Positions 45,024 to 54,661 of a stretch of 64,000 nucleotides of DNA are shown piece by piece. Positions within the stretch are counted from its first letter, which is position 1, and the number at the start of each line of letters is the position of its first letter. The stretch is from Roseibium algicola (GTDB lineage: Bacteria > Pseudomonadota > Alphaproteobacteria > Rhizobiales > Stappiaceae). The notes beneath the pieces were generated by a model. The model ran no database searches, had not been told where the DNA came from, and saw only the letters and a program-made list of their open reading frames with translations. Both the position numbers and the translations under genes were made by a program. The stretch lies in assembly GCF_001999245.1 (NCBI RefSeq), contig NZ_CP019630.1, forward strand, positions 434,001 to 498,000, in the 5' to 3' direction.

Positions 45024-46643
45024 TCAGGCGTCCGGACGTAGCCGGAAGCGCTGGATCTTGCCGGTTTCTGTTTTCGGCAAGGCGTCCGCAAAGATGATCG
45101 AGCGTGGATACTTGTAAGGCGCGATCGTCGCTTTAACGTGATCTTTCAATGCCTTGGAAAGGTCGCCTGAGGCTTCGTGCCCAGCAGCAAGAACCACATG
45201 GGCCTGCACGATGGAACCGCGCTCCTCATCCGGCGCACCGATGACGGCACATTCCTGGACAGCAGGGTGTGCAAGCAGTGCCGCTTCCACTTCCGGGCCT
45301 GCAATGTTGTAGCCGGCGGAGATGATCATGTCGTCATTGCGGGCGGCAAAGTGCAGATGGCCATCCTCGCTCATGGAAAAGCTGTCACCGGTGATGTTCC
45401 AGCCATCGATCACGTACTGCCCCTGGCGATCGTCCGCCAGATAGCGACATCCGGTGGGACCGCGCACTGCAAGACGCCCCACTTCACCGGGAGCGACGTC
45501 CTTGCCATCCTGATCGAGGATCCTGACTTCATATCCGGAAACGGGTTTTCCGGTGCAGGCAGGCTTGTGGTCGTCGAAGCGGTTGGAAATGAAGATATGC
45601 AACATCTCCGTAGCGCCGATCCCGTCCAGCATGGGCTTGCCGGTCTTGGCCATCCAGGCGTCATAAACGGGACCCGGCAGAGTTTCACCTGCGGAGACCG
45701 CGGCGCGTAGCGAGGAAAGGTCAGCCCCCTCCTCCATGGCCTGCAGCATCACGCGATAGGCGGTCGGTGCGGTGAAGCAGACGGTCGCCTTATATTTCTC
45801 GATGATCTCGATCATGTTCGGCGGCGTCGCGCTTTCCAGTAGCGTGGCTGCTGCGCCGAACCGCAGTGGGAAGATTGCAAGCCCCCCAAGACCGAAAGTG
45901 AAGGCCAAGGGTGGTGAGCCGACGAAGACATCGTCCGGTGTGACACCCAGAACTTCCTTGGCATAGCCGTCGGCAATGATCAGCAAATCCCGGTGGAAGT
46001 GCATCGTGGCCTTGGGCGTGCCAGTGGAGCCGGACGTGAAGCCCAGCAGGGCGACGTCATCGCGTCCGGTCGGGACAGCGTCATAGAGCACGGATTTTTC
46101 CAGCGCGAGCCGGTCCAGCTCCGCATCATGGTTTGACGTGCCGTCGAAGCCAATCACCTTCTTCAGGAAGGATGATGTCTTGGCACAGGCGACCATCTCG
46201 TCCATGAGACGCGTGTCGCACAGTGCGAACTCGATTTCCGCCTTGTCGACGATCTTGGAAAGTTCGCCCGCGCGCAGCATGGGCATCGTGTTGACGACAA
46301 CGGCACCGGCCTTGGTTGCGGCGAGCCAGCAGGCGACCATTGCCGGGTTGTTGGCGGAACGGATAAGCACCCGGTTACCCGGCTTCACACCAAGATCTTC
46401 GGTCAGTGCATGCGCCAGCCGGTTGGTCCAGTCCGCAAGTTCCTTGTAGGTTCGGCGGCGGCCATTCCCGATCAGGGCGGTGTGATCCCCCAGTCCCTGT
46501 TCCACCATCCTGTCGGTAAGCTCAACGCCTGCATTGAGACGTTCGGGATACTGAAACCCATCGAGCAGGAAATCGGGCCAGCTTTCTTCCGGCGGCAGGT
46601 TGTCACGGGTAAAGGTATCGACGTGTGCGGAGGGACCAAGCAT
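45024..46643 (-). CDS. Aryl-CoA ligase (2-aminobenzoate/benzoate-CoA ligase family)
   Basis: A 539-residue ANL-superfamily adenylating enzyme that makes an aromatic acyl-CoA from acid, ATP and CoA. P-loop-like FTSGSTGTPKATMHFHRD (about 208-225), YRVM-containing SSLRAAVSAGETLPGPVYDAW, LDGIGATEMLHIFISNR (the benzoate-CoA ligase-type A5 motif) and the C-terminal hinge with catalytic Lys in LPKTETGKIQRF are all present. The N-terminal pattern matches 2-aminobenzoate-CoA ligases. It is 3 bp after the acyl-CoA dehydrogenase gene and supplies the CoA ester used by the flavoprotein encoded at 49.8-52.1 kb. Confidence 0.88.
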   Translation of the reverse strand: MLGPSAHVDTFTRDNLPPEESWPDFLLDGFQYPERLNAGVELTDRMVEQGLGDHTALIGNGRRRTYKELADWTNRLAHALTEDLGVKPGNRVLIRSANNPAMVACWLAATKAGAVVVNTMPMLRAGELSKIVDKAEIEFALCDTRLMDEMVACAKTSSFLKKVIGFDGTSNHDAELDRLALEKSVLYDAVPTGRDDVALLGFTSGSTGTPKATMHFHRDLLIIADGYAKEVLGVTPDDVFVGSPPLAFTFGLGGLAIFPLRFGAAATLLESATPPNMIEIIEKYKATVCFTAPTAYRVMLQAMEEGADLSSLRAAVSAGETLPGPVYDAWMAKTGKPMLDGIGATEMLHIFISNRFDDHKPACTGKPVSGYEVRILDQDGKDVAPGEVGRLAVRGPTGCRYLADDRQGQYVIDGWNITGDSFSMSEDGHLHFAARNDDMIISAGYNIAGPEVEAALLAHPAVQECAVIGAPDEERGSIVQAHVVLAAGHEASGDLSKALKDHVKATIAPYKYPRSIIFADALPKTETGKIQRFRLRPDA

Positions 46644-46646
46644 GGA

Positions 46647-47801
46647 TCAGTCTCCCTGAAAGGCGCCAAGGGTCTGGCGCGCGATGATGATCTTCTGAAC
46701 GTCCGACGCACCCTCGTAGATGCGCAAGGCACGGATTTCGCGATAGAGCTTTTCGACCTGCATGCCCGAGCGAACACCATCGCCACCGTGAAGCTGCACG
46801 GCCTTGTCGATGACCTTCTGTGCCTGGTCGGTGGCAAAGAGTTTTGCCATGGCGGCTTCCCGCGTCACGCGGGGGGCGCCGCTGTCCTTGGTCCAGGCGG
46901 CACGGTAAATCAGCAGGGCTGCGGCATCGACATCCAGCGCCATGTCCGCGATATGCCCCTGCACCAGCTGCAGGTCGAACAGCGGCGAGCCCTGGATTTC
47001 GCGTGTCGTCACCCGTGAAAGCGCTTCATCCAGCGCCCGGCGGGCAAAGCCCAGGGCGGCGGCAGCGACGGTCGAGCGGAAAATGTCCAGGACAGACATC
47101 GCAATCCTGAACCCCGCGCCCGGCGTGCCGATCATGTTCTTTTTCGGAATGCGGCAGCCGGTGAAACGCAGTGTGGCAAGCGGATGGGGCGCAATTGTTT
47201 CCAGGCGTTCGACAACCTCGAAACCTTCAAGGTCAGGGGTCACGATGAAGGCCGACAAACCCTTTGCGCCGGGTGCTTCGCCGGTTCTTGCAAAAAGCGT
47301 GTAGACGTCGGCGATACCACCGTTGGAAATCCAGGTCTTTTCGCCGTCGAGCACATAGGCATCACCATCGTCGGTGGCGGTCATGGTCGAATTGGCAACG
47401 TCGGAACCGGACTGAGGTTCGGTCAACGCGAAGGCGGAGATCGCCTTGCCGGTACGCGCCTGCGGAAGCCACTCGGCTTTCTGCTCGTCCGTTCCGAACA
47501 GGGAAATTGCGCCGGTTCCGAGGCCTTGCATGGCAAAGGCAAAATCCGCCAGGCCGTCATGGCGGGCCAGCGTTTCGCGAATGAGGCAGAGGCTGCGCAC
47601 ATCCAGCTTGCCGTCCGGGGCACCGCTGTGCTGCAGGAAGCCTGCATCACCGAGCGCTGTCACCAGATGACGGCAGGCTGCGTCCGTGTCCGAATGGTCA
47701 ACATGAGCCAGATGCGATCCTGCCCAGATCTCCAGTTCTTCAGCGAGACGCCAGTGCTTTTCTTCGAAGAACGGCCAGTGGAGGAAAGATTTATCCGACA
47801 T
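46647..47801 (-). CDS. Acyl-CoA dehydrogenase family protein
   Basis: A 384-residue flavoprotein: SAFALTEPQSGSDVANSTMTA (FAD/acyl-CoA signature), KTWISNGGIADVYTLFAR, the C-terminal QKVIDKAVQLHGGDGVRSGMQVEKLYREIRALRIYEGASDVQKIIIARQ with the catalytic-base region (ARxxxIYEGxSD). Start 47801 (MSDKSFLHW) follows GAGGG and overlaps the crotonase stop by one base; a frame to 47933 is rejected. In the aromatic pathway it would act on ring-reduced or ring-opened CoA esters. Confidence 0.9.
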   Translation of the reverse strand: MSDKSFLHWPFFEEKHWRLAEELEIWAGSHLAHVDHSDTDAACRHLVTALGDAGFLQHSGAPDGKLDVRSLCLIRETLARHDGLADFAFAMQGLGTGAISLFGTDEQKAEWLPQARTGKAISAFALTEPQSGSDVANSTMTATDDGDAYVLDGEKTWISNGGIADVYTLFARTGEAPGAKGLSAFIVTPDLEGFEVVERLETIAPHPLATLRFTGCRIPKKNMIGTPGAGFRIAMSVLDIFRSTVAAAALGFARRALDEALSRVTTREIQGSPLFDLQLVQGHIADMALDVDAAALLIYRAAWTKDSGAPRVTREAAMAKLFATDQAQKVIDKAVQLHGGDGVRSGMQVEKLYREIRALRIYEGASDVQKIIIARQTLGAFQGD

Positions 47802-48601
47802 CAGTCGCCCTCGAACACCGGCTTTTCTTTTTTCACGAAGGCTTCGTAAGCCCGGCGGAAGTCGTTGCCCTGCATACAGATTGCCTGCGCCTGGGCTTCC
47901 GCCTCGATGGCCTGATCCAGGCCCATGGACCACTCCTGCGCCAGCATGGTCTTGGTCATGGAGTTGGAGAAGGTCGGTCCGGCAACAATACGGCCGGCCA
48001 TGTCCATGGCCGCCTGGTCCAGCTCACCCGCAGGCACCACCGCGTTGAAGAACCCCCACGCATGACCTTCCTCGGCCTTCATCGAACGACCGAGATAAAG
48101 CAGCTCCGCCGCACGGCCCTGACCAATGATACGTGGCAGGATCGCGCAAGCACCCATGTCGCAGCCGGCAAGGCCGACCTTGTTGAACAGGAAGGCAACC
48201 TTGGCCTCCGGTGTCGCAACGCGCAGATCGGACGCCATGGCCATGATGGCACCAGCACCGGCGCAAATGCCGTCGACCGCGGATATGATCGGCTTGCCGC
48301 AGTTGAGCATGGCTTTCACCAGATCACCGGTCATGCGGGTGAAGGCCAGAAGTTCCTTCATGTTCATCTTCGTCAGCGGGCCGATGATATCATGCACGTC
48401 GCCACCGGAGCTGAAGTTGCCGCCGTTCGGCAGGATCACCACTGCATGGACATCGTCCGAATAAACGAGATCCCGGAACCAGTCGCGCAGCTCGGCGTAG
48501 CTTTCGAACGTCAGCGGGTTCTTGCGTTCAGGGCGGTCGAGCGCGATCCGCGCAATGCCGTTCGCGATCTCACACTTGAAATGCGTCACGTCACTTCGCA
48601 T
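47801..48601 (-). CDS. Enoyl-CoA hydratase/isomerase (crotonase) family protein with altered active site
   Basis: A 266-residue crotonase-fold protein: oxyanion-hole segments GGNFSSGGD (about 60-68) and CAGAGA (about 113-118), C-terminal [12 protein letters not shown]. The two glutamates that perform hydration in classical ECH (E144 in GGGCE, E164 in QPE) align with Ile119 and Phe139 (GAGAI, FLF). Asp148 in [12 protein letters not shown] is the nearest acidic candidate. Plain hydratase activity is thus doubtful; isomerase, ring hydrolase or another crotonase chemistry is likely. Same operon, overlapping MarR and acyl-CoA dehydrogenase genes. Confidence 0.85.
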   Translation of the reverse strand: MRSDVTHFKCEIANGIARIALDRPERKNPLTFESYAELRDWFRDLVYSDDVHAVVILPNGGNFSSGGDVHDIIGPLTKMNMKELLAFTRMTGDLVKAMLNCGKPIISAVDGICAGAGAIMAMASDLRVATPEAKVAFLFNKVGLAGCDMGACAILPRIIGQGRAAELLYLGRSMKAEEGHAWGFFNAVVPAGELDQAAMDMAGRIVAGPTFSNSMTKTMLAQEWSMGLDQAIEAEAQAQAICMQGNDFRRAYEAFVKKEKPVFEGD

Positions 48602-49073
48602 TGCCGCTCTCCTCTTGACTTTGACGTTTCAGGACCAGATCGAGGCGGCTCGAAAGCGCCGCGATGTCTTCCGCTGACCAGCCGTCCAGCAGTTCGTCGA
48701 TCCAGGTTTCATGATGGGTTGCAAGTTCCTCGAAGGCGGCTCTGCCCTTCGGCGTCAGCCGGGCCACCTGGGCTCGCCGGTCACCTGGAACGGCGACACG
48801 CAGGGCCAGACCTTCCTCGGTCAGCTTGTCGACAATGCCGGTGACATTGCCGTTCGACACCTTCAGGAACGTGGACAATTCCGACATTTTCAATCCGTCG
48901 GGAAAGCGGGCGAGCGCCGACATGACGTCGAACCGCGGCAGCGTCGTACCATGCTGGTCACGCAGGTTCCGGCGGATCTCGGCTTCGATGCCATTGACGG
49001 ATTTCAACAGCTTCAGCCACAGGCGCAAACGCGTCTTGGACAGGGCTTCCTGTTTCGCTGCGGTTTCCGCCAT
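48591..49073 (-). CDS. MarR-family transcriptional regulator
   Basis: A 160-residue winged-helix regulator: [74 protein letters not shown] is the MarR core with the DxR wing. MarR proteins embedded in aromatic-degradation operons usually sense the aryl-CoA or acid and repress the operon. ATG 49073 has GGAGGAG with a 7-base gap and shares one base with the SDR stop. The probable site is the palindrome at 52.17 kb. Confidence 0.9.
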   Translation of the reverse strand: MAETAAKQEALSKTRLRLWLKLLKSVNGIEAEIRRNLRDQHGTTLPRFDVMSALARFPDGLKMSELSTFLKVSNGNVTGIVDKLTEEGLALRVAVPGDRRAQVARLTPKGRAAFEELATHHETWIDELLDGWSAEDIAALSSRLDLVLKRQSQEESGNAK

Positions 49074-49816
49074 CACAGCTCTCCTCCCGAAAGTGTCAGC
49101 GCGTGACCGTTGATGGACACCGCTCCATCAGAACACAGATAAAGCGCAGCTTCGGCCACTTCCGACACCTGGATGAAGCGTCCCTGTGGATTGTCCGCTT
49201 TCAGGCTGTCAGCCGCGGCTTCCCGGCTCATGCCAGTCTTTTCGACAATCGTGTCAATGGAGCGATGCAGCATCGGCGTCTCGATGAAGCCGGGGCAAAT
49301 CGCATTGACGGTGATGCCGGTTCTGGCGAGTTCCCGCGCCAGCGAGCGCGTCAGCCCGACGACAGCATGTTTGGCGGCGCTATAAGCGCTTACATAGGGA
49401 TAGCCGCGCAGACCGGCGGTGGAGGCAATTGCGATCATCCTGCCCCAGCCGCTCGCCTTCATGTCCGGCAGGACAGCCTGCCAGACATTCGACACGCCGA
49501 AGAGATTGACCGCCAGCATGGCCTGAAAGTCTTCCGCGGAGGTTCGGGCAAAGGGTTTGCTGCTGGCAGCCCCTGCGTTGGCGACCACGACATCAACCGG
49601 ACCATTAACCGTCCGCGCGGCAGCAACGGCTGCCTGGACGGCCTGCGCATCGGTTACATCGCATACCTGGTACGGCAACTTCTGTTCGGCAAGGCTTGCT
49701 TCCGTCCTGCCGAGAATGGTGACCTTTGCGCCTTTTTCAGCGAAGAGGTGGGCACAGGCAGCGCCGACGCCACTGCCGCCACCGGTAACAAGGATATGGC
49801 GGCAAGCGACACTCAT
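49073..49816 (-). CDS. Short-chain dehydrogenase/reductase (aromatic operon)
   Basis: A 247-residue SDR: cofactor loop [15 protein letters not shown], catalytic Ser in IASTAGLRG and Tyr/Lys in YSAAKHA, then [10 protein letters not shown]. It resembles 3-hydroxyacyl-CoA-type SDRs. Start 49816 (MSVACRH) overlaps the monooxygenase/reductase stop by 4 bases; a longer frame to 49855 lies inside that gene. Probably oxidises a hydroxy-acyl-CoA or ring alcohol made later in the pathway. Confidence 0.9.
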   Translation of the reverse strand: MSVACRHILVTGGGSGVGAACAHLFAEKGAKVTILGRTEASLAEQKLPYQVCDVTDAQAVQAAVAAARTVNGPVDVVVANAGAASSKPFARTSAEDFQAMLAVNLFGVSNVWQAVLPDMKASGWGRMIAIASTAGLRGYPYVSAYSAAKHAVVGLTRSLARELARTGITVNAICPGFIETPMLHRSIDTIVEKTGMSREAAADSLKADNPQGRFIQVSEVAEAALYLCSDGAVSINGHALTLSGGEL

Positions 49817-52107
49817 ACTTTCAACATCTCCGCTTCCCGATCGGCCAGACGCCACATCTGGTCGCGGCCCGCGAGATACGGCAACGGCCAGTCGGTGGCG
49901 TTCCGGTCGCCGATCTTGGCTGCTTCATGCAGCGTCCAATACGGATCCGCCAGATGCGGACGGCCGACGGCAACAAGATCCGCCCGGCCCGCCATAAGGA
50001 TCGAGTTGGCGTGGTCTGCCTCGTAGATGTTGCCGACAGCCATGGTCGGCAGCCCGCCCTCGTTGCGGATACGGTCGGAGAACGGCGTCTGGAACATGCG
50101 GCCATAGACCGGACGAGCCTTCGGTGTTGTCTGACCCGCGGAGACGTCGACCAGATCGACGCCGGCATCACGGAAGCGGCGAGCTATCTCGACCGCGTCG
50201 TCCGGCGTGATGCCTTCCTCGCCCACCCAGTCGCAGGCAGAAATGCGAACAGACATCGGCTTGTGATCAGGCCAGACAGCGCGCATAGCGTTGAAGACCT
50301 CCAGCGGCCAGCTCATGCGGTTATCCAGTGAGCCGCCGTATTCGTCCGTCCGTGCGTTGGACACCGGAGAAATGAAAGACGACAGCAGGTAGCCGTGAGC
50401 CGCATGAAGCTCGATCATGTCGAAGCCGGCGCGCTCAGCCATTTCCGCTGCAGCAACGAACTCCGCCTTGATCGCGTCCATCTCGGCAAGTGTGATCTCG
50501 CGCGGCACGGCATTGCCGTCTGACCAGGGGATCGCGGACGCGGAAACAAGTTCCCAGTTGCCGTCGTGAAGCGGCTTGTCCATGCCTTCCCAGCCGATCC
50601 GCGTGGACCCCTTGCGGCCGGAATGGCCGATCTGGCAACAGATCTTGGCATCTGTTTCGGCATGCACGAAATCGGTCAACCGTTTCCAGGCCGCCTCGTG
50701 TTCTGGCGCATAGAGCCCCGGACAGCCTGGCGTGATCCGACCCTCGGCACTGACGCAGGTCATCTCGACAAAGACGAGACCTGCCCCGCCCTTGGCACGC
50801 TCGGCGTAATGGACCATGTGCCAGTCGGTCGGCGAACCATCAACGGCCTTGTACTGCGCCATGGGCGAGACGACGATGCGGTTCTTCAACTCCATCTCGC
50901 GCAGTTTGAACGGCGTGAACATGGGTGCGCGCACGGGAGAATTCGGGGAAACGCCGGCCTGGTTCATGAACCAGCGCTCGGCCGATTCCAGCCATTTCGG
51001 ATCCCGCAGACGCAGGTTCTCGTGACTTATGCGCTGGGAACGGGTCAGCATGGAATAGTTGAACTGGACCGGATCGAGATGGAGATAACGCTCGACGTGT
51101 TCGAACCATTCCAGCGAGTTGCGTGCTGCCGACTGCAGACGCAGCACCTCCAGGCGCCGGCCTTCCTCGTAGCGCTTGAAAGCAGCGGCCATATCCGCTT
51201 CGGTGTGCAGGTATTCCGCGAGCGCAATTGCCGATTCAAAGGCAAGCTTGGTGCCGGAACCGATGGAAAAATGCGCCGTTGCGGCAGCATCGCCGAGCAG
51301 AACCACATTCTCGTGGCTCCACTTCTCGCACAGGACACGCGGGAAGCGGATCCAGGCGGAGCCCCGGATATGCTTGGCGTTGGTCATCAGCGGATGGCCG
51401 CCAAGGTGATCCTTGAAGATTTCCTCGCAGGTCCGGATGCTGTCTTCCTGGCTCATTTCGCCAAAGCCGAAAGCGTCAAAGGTTTCCTGCGTGCACTCCA
51501 CGATGAAGGTCGCCGTTTCATCGTCGAACTGGTAGGCGTGCGCCCAGACCCAGCCGTGTTCGGTTTCCTCGAAGATGAAGGTGAAGGCATCGGCAAATTT
51601 CTGATGCGTGCCGAGCCAGACGAACTGGCAAAGGCGCTGATCGATGTCAGGTTTGAACGTGTCCTGATAGAGCGTGCGGGTCTTGGAATTCAGACCGTCG
51701 CTGGCCACTACGAGATCGTAGTCCTTGCGATAATCCTCGGCGCTGTCGACTTCGGTTTCGAACTTCAGGTTGATGCCGAGCTCGCGGGCGCGCTCCTGAA
51801 GGAGCAGCAGCAATTTCATGCGACCGATGCCGCAGAAACCATGCCCGGTGGAGACGAGACGCTCTCCACGCATATGAAGGGCAATGTCGTCCCAATAAGC
51901 GAAATTCTCGCCGATGGCCTTGGCGCTGACGGCGTCGTTCACCGCAAGGTTCTGAAGGGTCTCATCGGAGAGCACCACGCCCCAGCCGAACGTATCGTCG
52001 GCGCGGTTGCGCTCGATCACGTCGATCTCGTGGGATGGGTCTCGCAGTTTCATCGAGATGGCGAAATAGAGACCGGCAGGTCCCCCGCCCAGACAAGCAA
52101 TCCGCAT
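49813..52107 (-). CDS. Bifunctional 2-aminobenzoyl-CoA (or salicylyl-CoA) monooxygenase/reductase
   Basis: A 764-residue fusion. The N-terminal ~385 residues form a class A flavin monooxygenase (FAD loop [16 protein letters not shown]; second FAD motif [18 protein letters not shown]). The C-terminal ~360 form an Old Yellow Enzyme-type FMN reductase ([45 protein letters not shown] motif). This architecture is that of Azoarcus 2-aminobenzoyl-CoA monooxygenase/reductase and of salicylyl-CoA 5-hydroxylase homologues. It would hydroxylate the aryl-CoA at C5 and then reduce the ring. AGGGGAGG precedes the ATG; first gene of the 13-gene unit. Confidence 0.9.
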   Translation of the reverse strand: MRIACLGGGPAGLYFAISMKLRDPSHEIDVIERNRADDTFGWGVVLSDETLQNLAVNDAVSAKAIGENFAYWDDIALHMRGERLVSTGHGFCGIGRMKLLLLLQERARELGINLKFETEVDSAEDYRKDYDLVVASDGLNSKTRTLYQDTFKPDIDQRLCQFVWLGTHQKFADAFTFIFEETEHGWVWAHAYQFDDETATFIVECTQETFDAFGFGEMSQEDSIRTCEEIFKDHLGGHPLMTNAKHIRGSAWIRFPRVLCEKWSHENVVLLGDAAATAHFSIGSGTKLAFESAIALAEYLHTEADMAAAFKRYEEGRRLEVLRLQSAARNSLEWFEHVERYLHLDPVQFNYSMLTRSQRISHENLRLRDPKWLESAERWFMNQAGVSPNSPVRAPMFTPFKLREMELKNRIVVSPMAQYKAVDGSPTDWHMVHYAERAKGGAGLVFVEMTCVSAEGRITPGCPGLYAPEHEAAWKRLTDFVHAETDAKICCQIGHSGRKGSTRIGWEGMDKPLHDGNWELVSASAIPWSDGNAVPREITLAEMDAIKAEFVAAAEMAERAGFDMIELHAAHGYLLSSFISPVSNARTDEYGGSLDNRMSWPLEVFNAMRAVWPDHKPMSVRISACDWVGEEGITPDDAVEIARRFRDAGVDLVDVSAGQTTPKARPVYGRMFQTPFSDRIRNEGGLPTMAVGNIYEADHANSILMAGRADLVAVGRPHLADPYWTLHEAAKIGDRNATDWPLPYLAGRDQMWRLADREAEMLKV

Positions 52108-52152
52108 ACGAACCTCCCCTGCTGTGGTATGCTCAGCGAACCACAGGGAGAT

Positions 52153-52190
52153 ATTTATTTCAAGCCTAAAATTTCAAGCTTGAAATAAAT
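52153..52190. promoter_or_regulatory. MarR-type operator/promoter region of the aromatic operon
   Basis: The 13-bp arms ATTTATTTCAAGC (52153-52165) and GCTTGAAATAAAT (52178-52190) are perfectly inverted. Overlapping them, ATTTCAAGCTTGAAAT (52171-52186) is itself a perfect 16-bp palindrome, so three TTTCAAGC half-sites occur. TTCAA/TTGAA palindromes are typical of MarR regulators. A second hairpin (CTGTGGT 52122-52128 / ACCACAG 52140-52146) lies in the leader just before the ribosome-binding site. Confidence 0.7.
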
Positions 52191-52258
52191 GACGGTATCG
52201 ATCTGCAAATCGTCTTTTATGTCAGGCTGGATACAGGTCCGGAACCGTTCAATGCGTC

Positions 52259-53248
52259 TCAGGAATTCGGGATATTGCCAGTCGATTCCCGCACCACGAT
52301 CTCCCCGGCAATCGCTTCGTCGGCAGCAGCCTCCCCGGCAAAGATCCTTGCAACCGCTGACCCGGCCAGCTGTTCAATGGGCTGACGCAAGGTGGTGAGA
52401 CGCGGGACCACGAGAGCTGCCAGTGCAATGTCATCGAAGCCGGTGACGGAAAGATCCGCCGGAATGGCGATCTTCAGATCGCGGGCGCAACGCAAGACAC
52501 CGATGGCCTGCTGGTCACTTGCGGCGGCGATGGCTGTCGGGCGGGTCTCCTGGGAAGCGTCTTTCAGGATTGACCGGCCGATGTCTTCGCCGCTGTCGTA
52601 ATCGAAATGACCTTCGTGGACAGTAAGCGTGATCGGATCTTCCGGCGTTGACAGGGCCTTGATCCGGGCAACAAAGCCTTCCCGCCGCTGGCGGGCCACT
52701 TCCATGGATTGCGGGCCGGCGATATAGGCGATGCGGCGATGGCCGAGACCGACGAGATGATCGGCGATTTTCGCAGAGCCGTCGAAATGGTCAGTTGCGA
52801 CCAGCGGATAGGGACCGAAGCGGCGATCGAGCGAAACGATCGGCACGTCGGCCTTGTGTGTCTGGCCACCGTCGGAGGTTGCCACCACGATGACCCCGCA
52901 CACGGCCCTGTCCAGCAATGCCGCGATCTGGGTCTGCTCGGCTTCCGCATCGTCATGGGAATTTGCGAGCATCACGGAGTGGCCCCGCTTGGCGGCTTCC
53001 ATTTCGATGTTCTTGGCGAGCTGGGAAAAGAAAGGGTTGGTGATATCCGGCACCACGAGGCCGATCACGTCGATGCTGTTGGTGCGCAATGCCCTGGCAG
53101 CCAGGTTGGGCTTGTAGTCCAGCTCCTTCATAGCCGCGAGCACGCGCTCCTTCAGGGGCTGCTTGACCGACTCGTTTTTGGACAGAACGCGGGAGACAGT
53201 ACCAACGGACACACCGGCTTTGCGTGCGACGTCTTTGATTGTTGGCAT
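52259..53248 (-). CDS. rbsR: LacI-family repressor of the ribose operon
   Basis: A 329-residue LacI-type regulator: helix-turn-helix and hinge TIKDVARKAGVSVGTVSRVLSKNESVK (2-28), LDYKPNLAARALRTN, then a ribose-binding-protein-like core starting VIGLVVPDITNPFFSQLAKNIE. The core matches RbsR-type sensors of D-ribose. The true start is MPTIKDVA at 53248, within a much longer open frame that is spurious upstream. It lies 80 bp after rbsK, on the same strand, and has its own candidate operator at 53319-53330. The symbol rests on context. Confidence 0.85.
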   Translation of the reverse strand: MPTIKDVARKAGVSVGTVSRVLSKNESVKQPLKERVLAAMKELDYKPNLAARALRTNSIDVIGLVVPDITNPFFSQLAKNIEMEAAKRGHSVMLANSHDDAEAEQTQIAALLDRAVCGVIVVATSDGGQTHKADVPIVSLDRRFGPYPLVATDHFDGSAKIADHLVGLGHRRIAYIAGPQSMEVARQRREGFVARIKALSTPEDPITLTVHEGHFDYDSGEDIGRSILKDASQETRPTAIAAASDQQAIGVLRCARDLKIAIPADLSVTGFDDIALAALVVPRLTTLRQPIEQLAGSAVARIFAGEAAADEAIAGEIVVRESTGNIPNS

Positions 53249-53318
53249 GTTTTGCGTTTCTCCCCGCGCCCCAGGCGTTGCCCCCTTGAACCATTCCTCG
53301 GTGATCTGATCAAGCAAA

Positions 53319-53330
53319 TGAATGCATTCA
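53319..53330. promoter_or_regulatory. Palindrome TGAATGCATTCA upstream of the lacI-type gene
   Basis: A perfect 12-bp palindrome at the rbsK 3' end (its last three bases are the rbsK stop codon), about 70 bp before the repressor start. The same palindrome recurs upstream of rbsB at 58333-58344, the two sharing 15 bases (AAATGAATGCATTCA). This suggests autoregulation by the LacI-type protein. Confidence 0.6.
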
Positions 53331-54254
53331 GGCAATGCGTTGGGCGGGGAAAGCCTCCATCTCGTCCAGACGTGGCAACGATGTTGCCGCTCCCTTGCGG
53401 GTTGTTGCCAGCGCCGCCGCCTGCATGGCGAACGAAATTGCATCTTCAATCGAATTGCCCGAGGCAATTCTTGCTGCAAAAGCACCGTTGAAACAGTCAC
53501 CGGCGGCAACCGTGTCGATGCTGCGAACCCTTGGCGCCGGCAAGGCGCCGGTGCTGCCGTCGATTGACCAGGCAACTCCGTCTGCCCCCATGGTGACGAC
53601 GGCCCCGCGCAAGCCCAAGCTGCGCAACGCACCAGCCGCCTCGCGTGCATCGGCCAGTGTTTTCGGTTCTGTTCCCAACAGGCCGCCTGCCTCACCCGCA
53701 TTTGGTGTCAGGATATCAAAGCTGGACAGAACTTCAGGGGGCCAGGCAGGGTCCGGCGCGGGTGCCGGATCCATGATGACCAGCGCACCCGCCTCACGGG
53801 CAATCCGCGCGGCGGCCAGCGATGTTTCCAGACCGATCTCGTTCTGCAGAAGCAGGACGCGGCTCTTGCGGAGGATATCTGCATATTTCGAGACATTTTC
53901 CGGTGACAGCCTGCCATTTGCACCGGCGGAGAGGCGGATAATGTTCTGCCCGTCAGGTCCGACATCAATGAAGGCAAGACCGGTTGCGGTATTGGTCATT
54001 TCCTCCAGAAGGATCGCAACCCCTTCTGGCCTGAGGGCTGCGGCGGCTTCCGCGCCAAAGCCATCTCTGCCGACGGCACCGATGAAGTTGACACTGGCTC
54101 CCAGACGGGCGGCAGCGACGGCCTGGTTGGCCCCCTTCCCGCCCAGCGAGGTGACGGTTTCGCGAACGGAAATCGTCTCGCCAATTTTCGGCCAGCGGTC
54201 GAGATAGCTGGTGAGATCGATATTGATGCTGCCGACAACGGTAACGGACGTCAA
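53328..54254 (-). CDS. rbsK: Ribokinase
   Basis: A 308-residue PfkB-family kinase converting D-ribose to ribose-5-phosphate. N-terminal GSINIDLTSYLDRWPKIGETI, ribose-binding GGKGANQAVAAARLG, and the C-terminal signature DTVAAGDCFNGAFAA with the catalytic Asp (usual GAGD here AAGD). Overlaps rbsD by 4 bases; last enzyme gene of rbsBACDK. Confidence 0.93.
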   Translation of the reverse strand: MTSVTVVGSINIDLTSYLDRWPKIGETISVRETVTSLGGKGANQAVAAARLGASVNFIGAVGRDGFGAEAAAALRPEGVAILLEEMTNTATGLAFIDVGPDGQNIIRLSAGANGRLSPENVSKYADILRKSRVLLLQNEIGLETSLAAARIAREAGALVIMDPAPAPDPAWPPEVLSSFDILTPNAGEAGGLLGTEPKTLADAREAAGALRSLGLRGAVVTMGADGVAWSIDGSTGALPAPRVRSIDTVAAGDCFNGAFAARIASGNSIEDAISFAMQAAALATTRKGAATSLPRLDEMEAFPAQRIA

Positions 54255-54661
54255 AACGCAACTCCGCTGATGAGGATGATGTTGGCGTAGGGGGTCACCT
54301 CGCCGGTACGGATCACGGCCCTGGCCGTTTGCATCCGGTGCTTGAAAGCCTCGTGCGTAAGCCTTGAAACGGTAATCGCCTTACCCGTCTCCTCAGCCCA
54401 GGAAGCCACTTCATGCTGCATCAACGAGGTCAGTTCCGCAGATGCCTCCTCTGCCCAGACGGCGCCCTCAATGACGAGTTCGGACTTCAGTGCGGTCAGC
54501 AGTTCGCGAAAGCTCGGCACCCCTGCAGTAACGGCAAGGTCGATCACCTTCACACCGGCCGGTACAGGCAGACCGGCATCGGCAACAACGATTTCGTCCA
54601 GGTGCCCGAGAGAAGCAACAAGCAAACTCAGGTGGCGGTTCAAAAGGGCTGTGCGTTTCAT
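54251..54661 (-). CDS. rbsD: D-ribose pyranase
   Basis: A 136-residue RbsD/FucU-family mutarotase that interconverts beta-pyranose and furanose ribose so that RbsK can use it. MKRTALLNRHLSLLVASLGHLDEIVVADAGLP contains the catalytic His20; the C-terminal EVTPYANIILISGVAF is the family signature. Four-base overlaps with rbsC and rbsK. Confidence 0.95.
   Translation of the reverse strand: MKRTALLNRHLSLLVASLGHLDEIVVADAGLPVPAGVKVIDLAVTAGVPSFRELLTALKSELVIEGAVWAEEASAELTSLMQHEVASWAEETGKAITVSRLTHEAFKHRMQTARAVIRTGEVTPYANIILISGVAF

Noticed and set aside
50566..52188. 540-codon plus-strand frame opposite the monooxygenase/reductase
   Set aside because: Antisense shadow of a clear flavoprotein gene with no motif or ribosome-binding site of its own.
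52259..53701. LacI-type protein with a 150-residue N-terminal extension
   Set aside because: The extension is the unrelated frame opposite and within rbsK; the helix-turn-helix begins right after the ATG at 53248.
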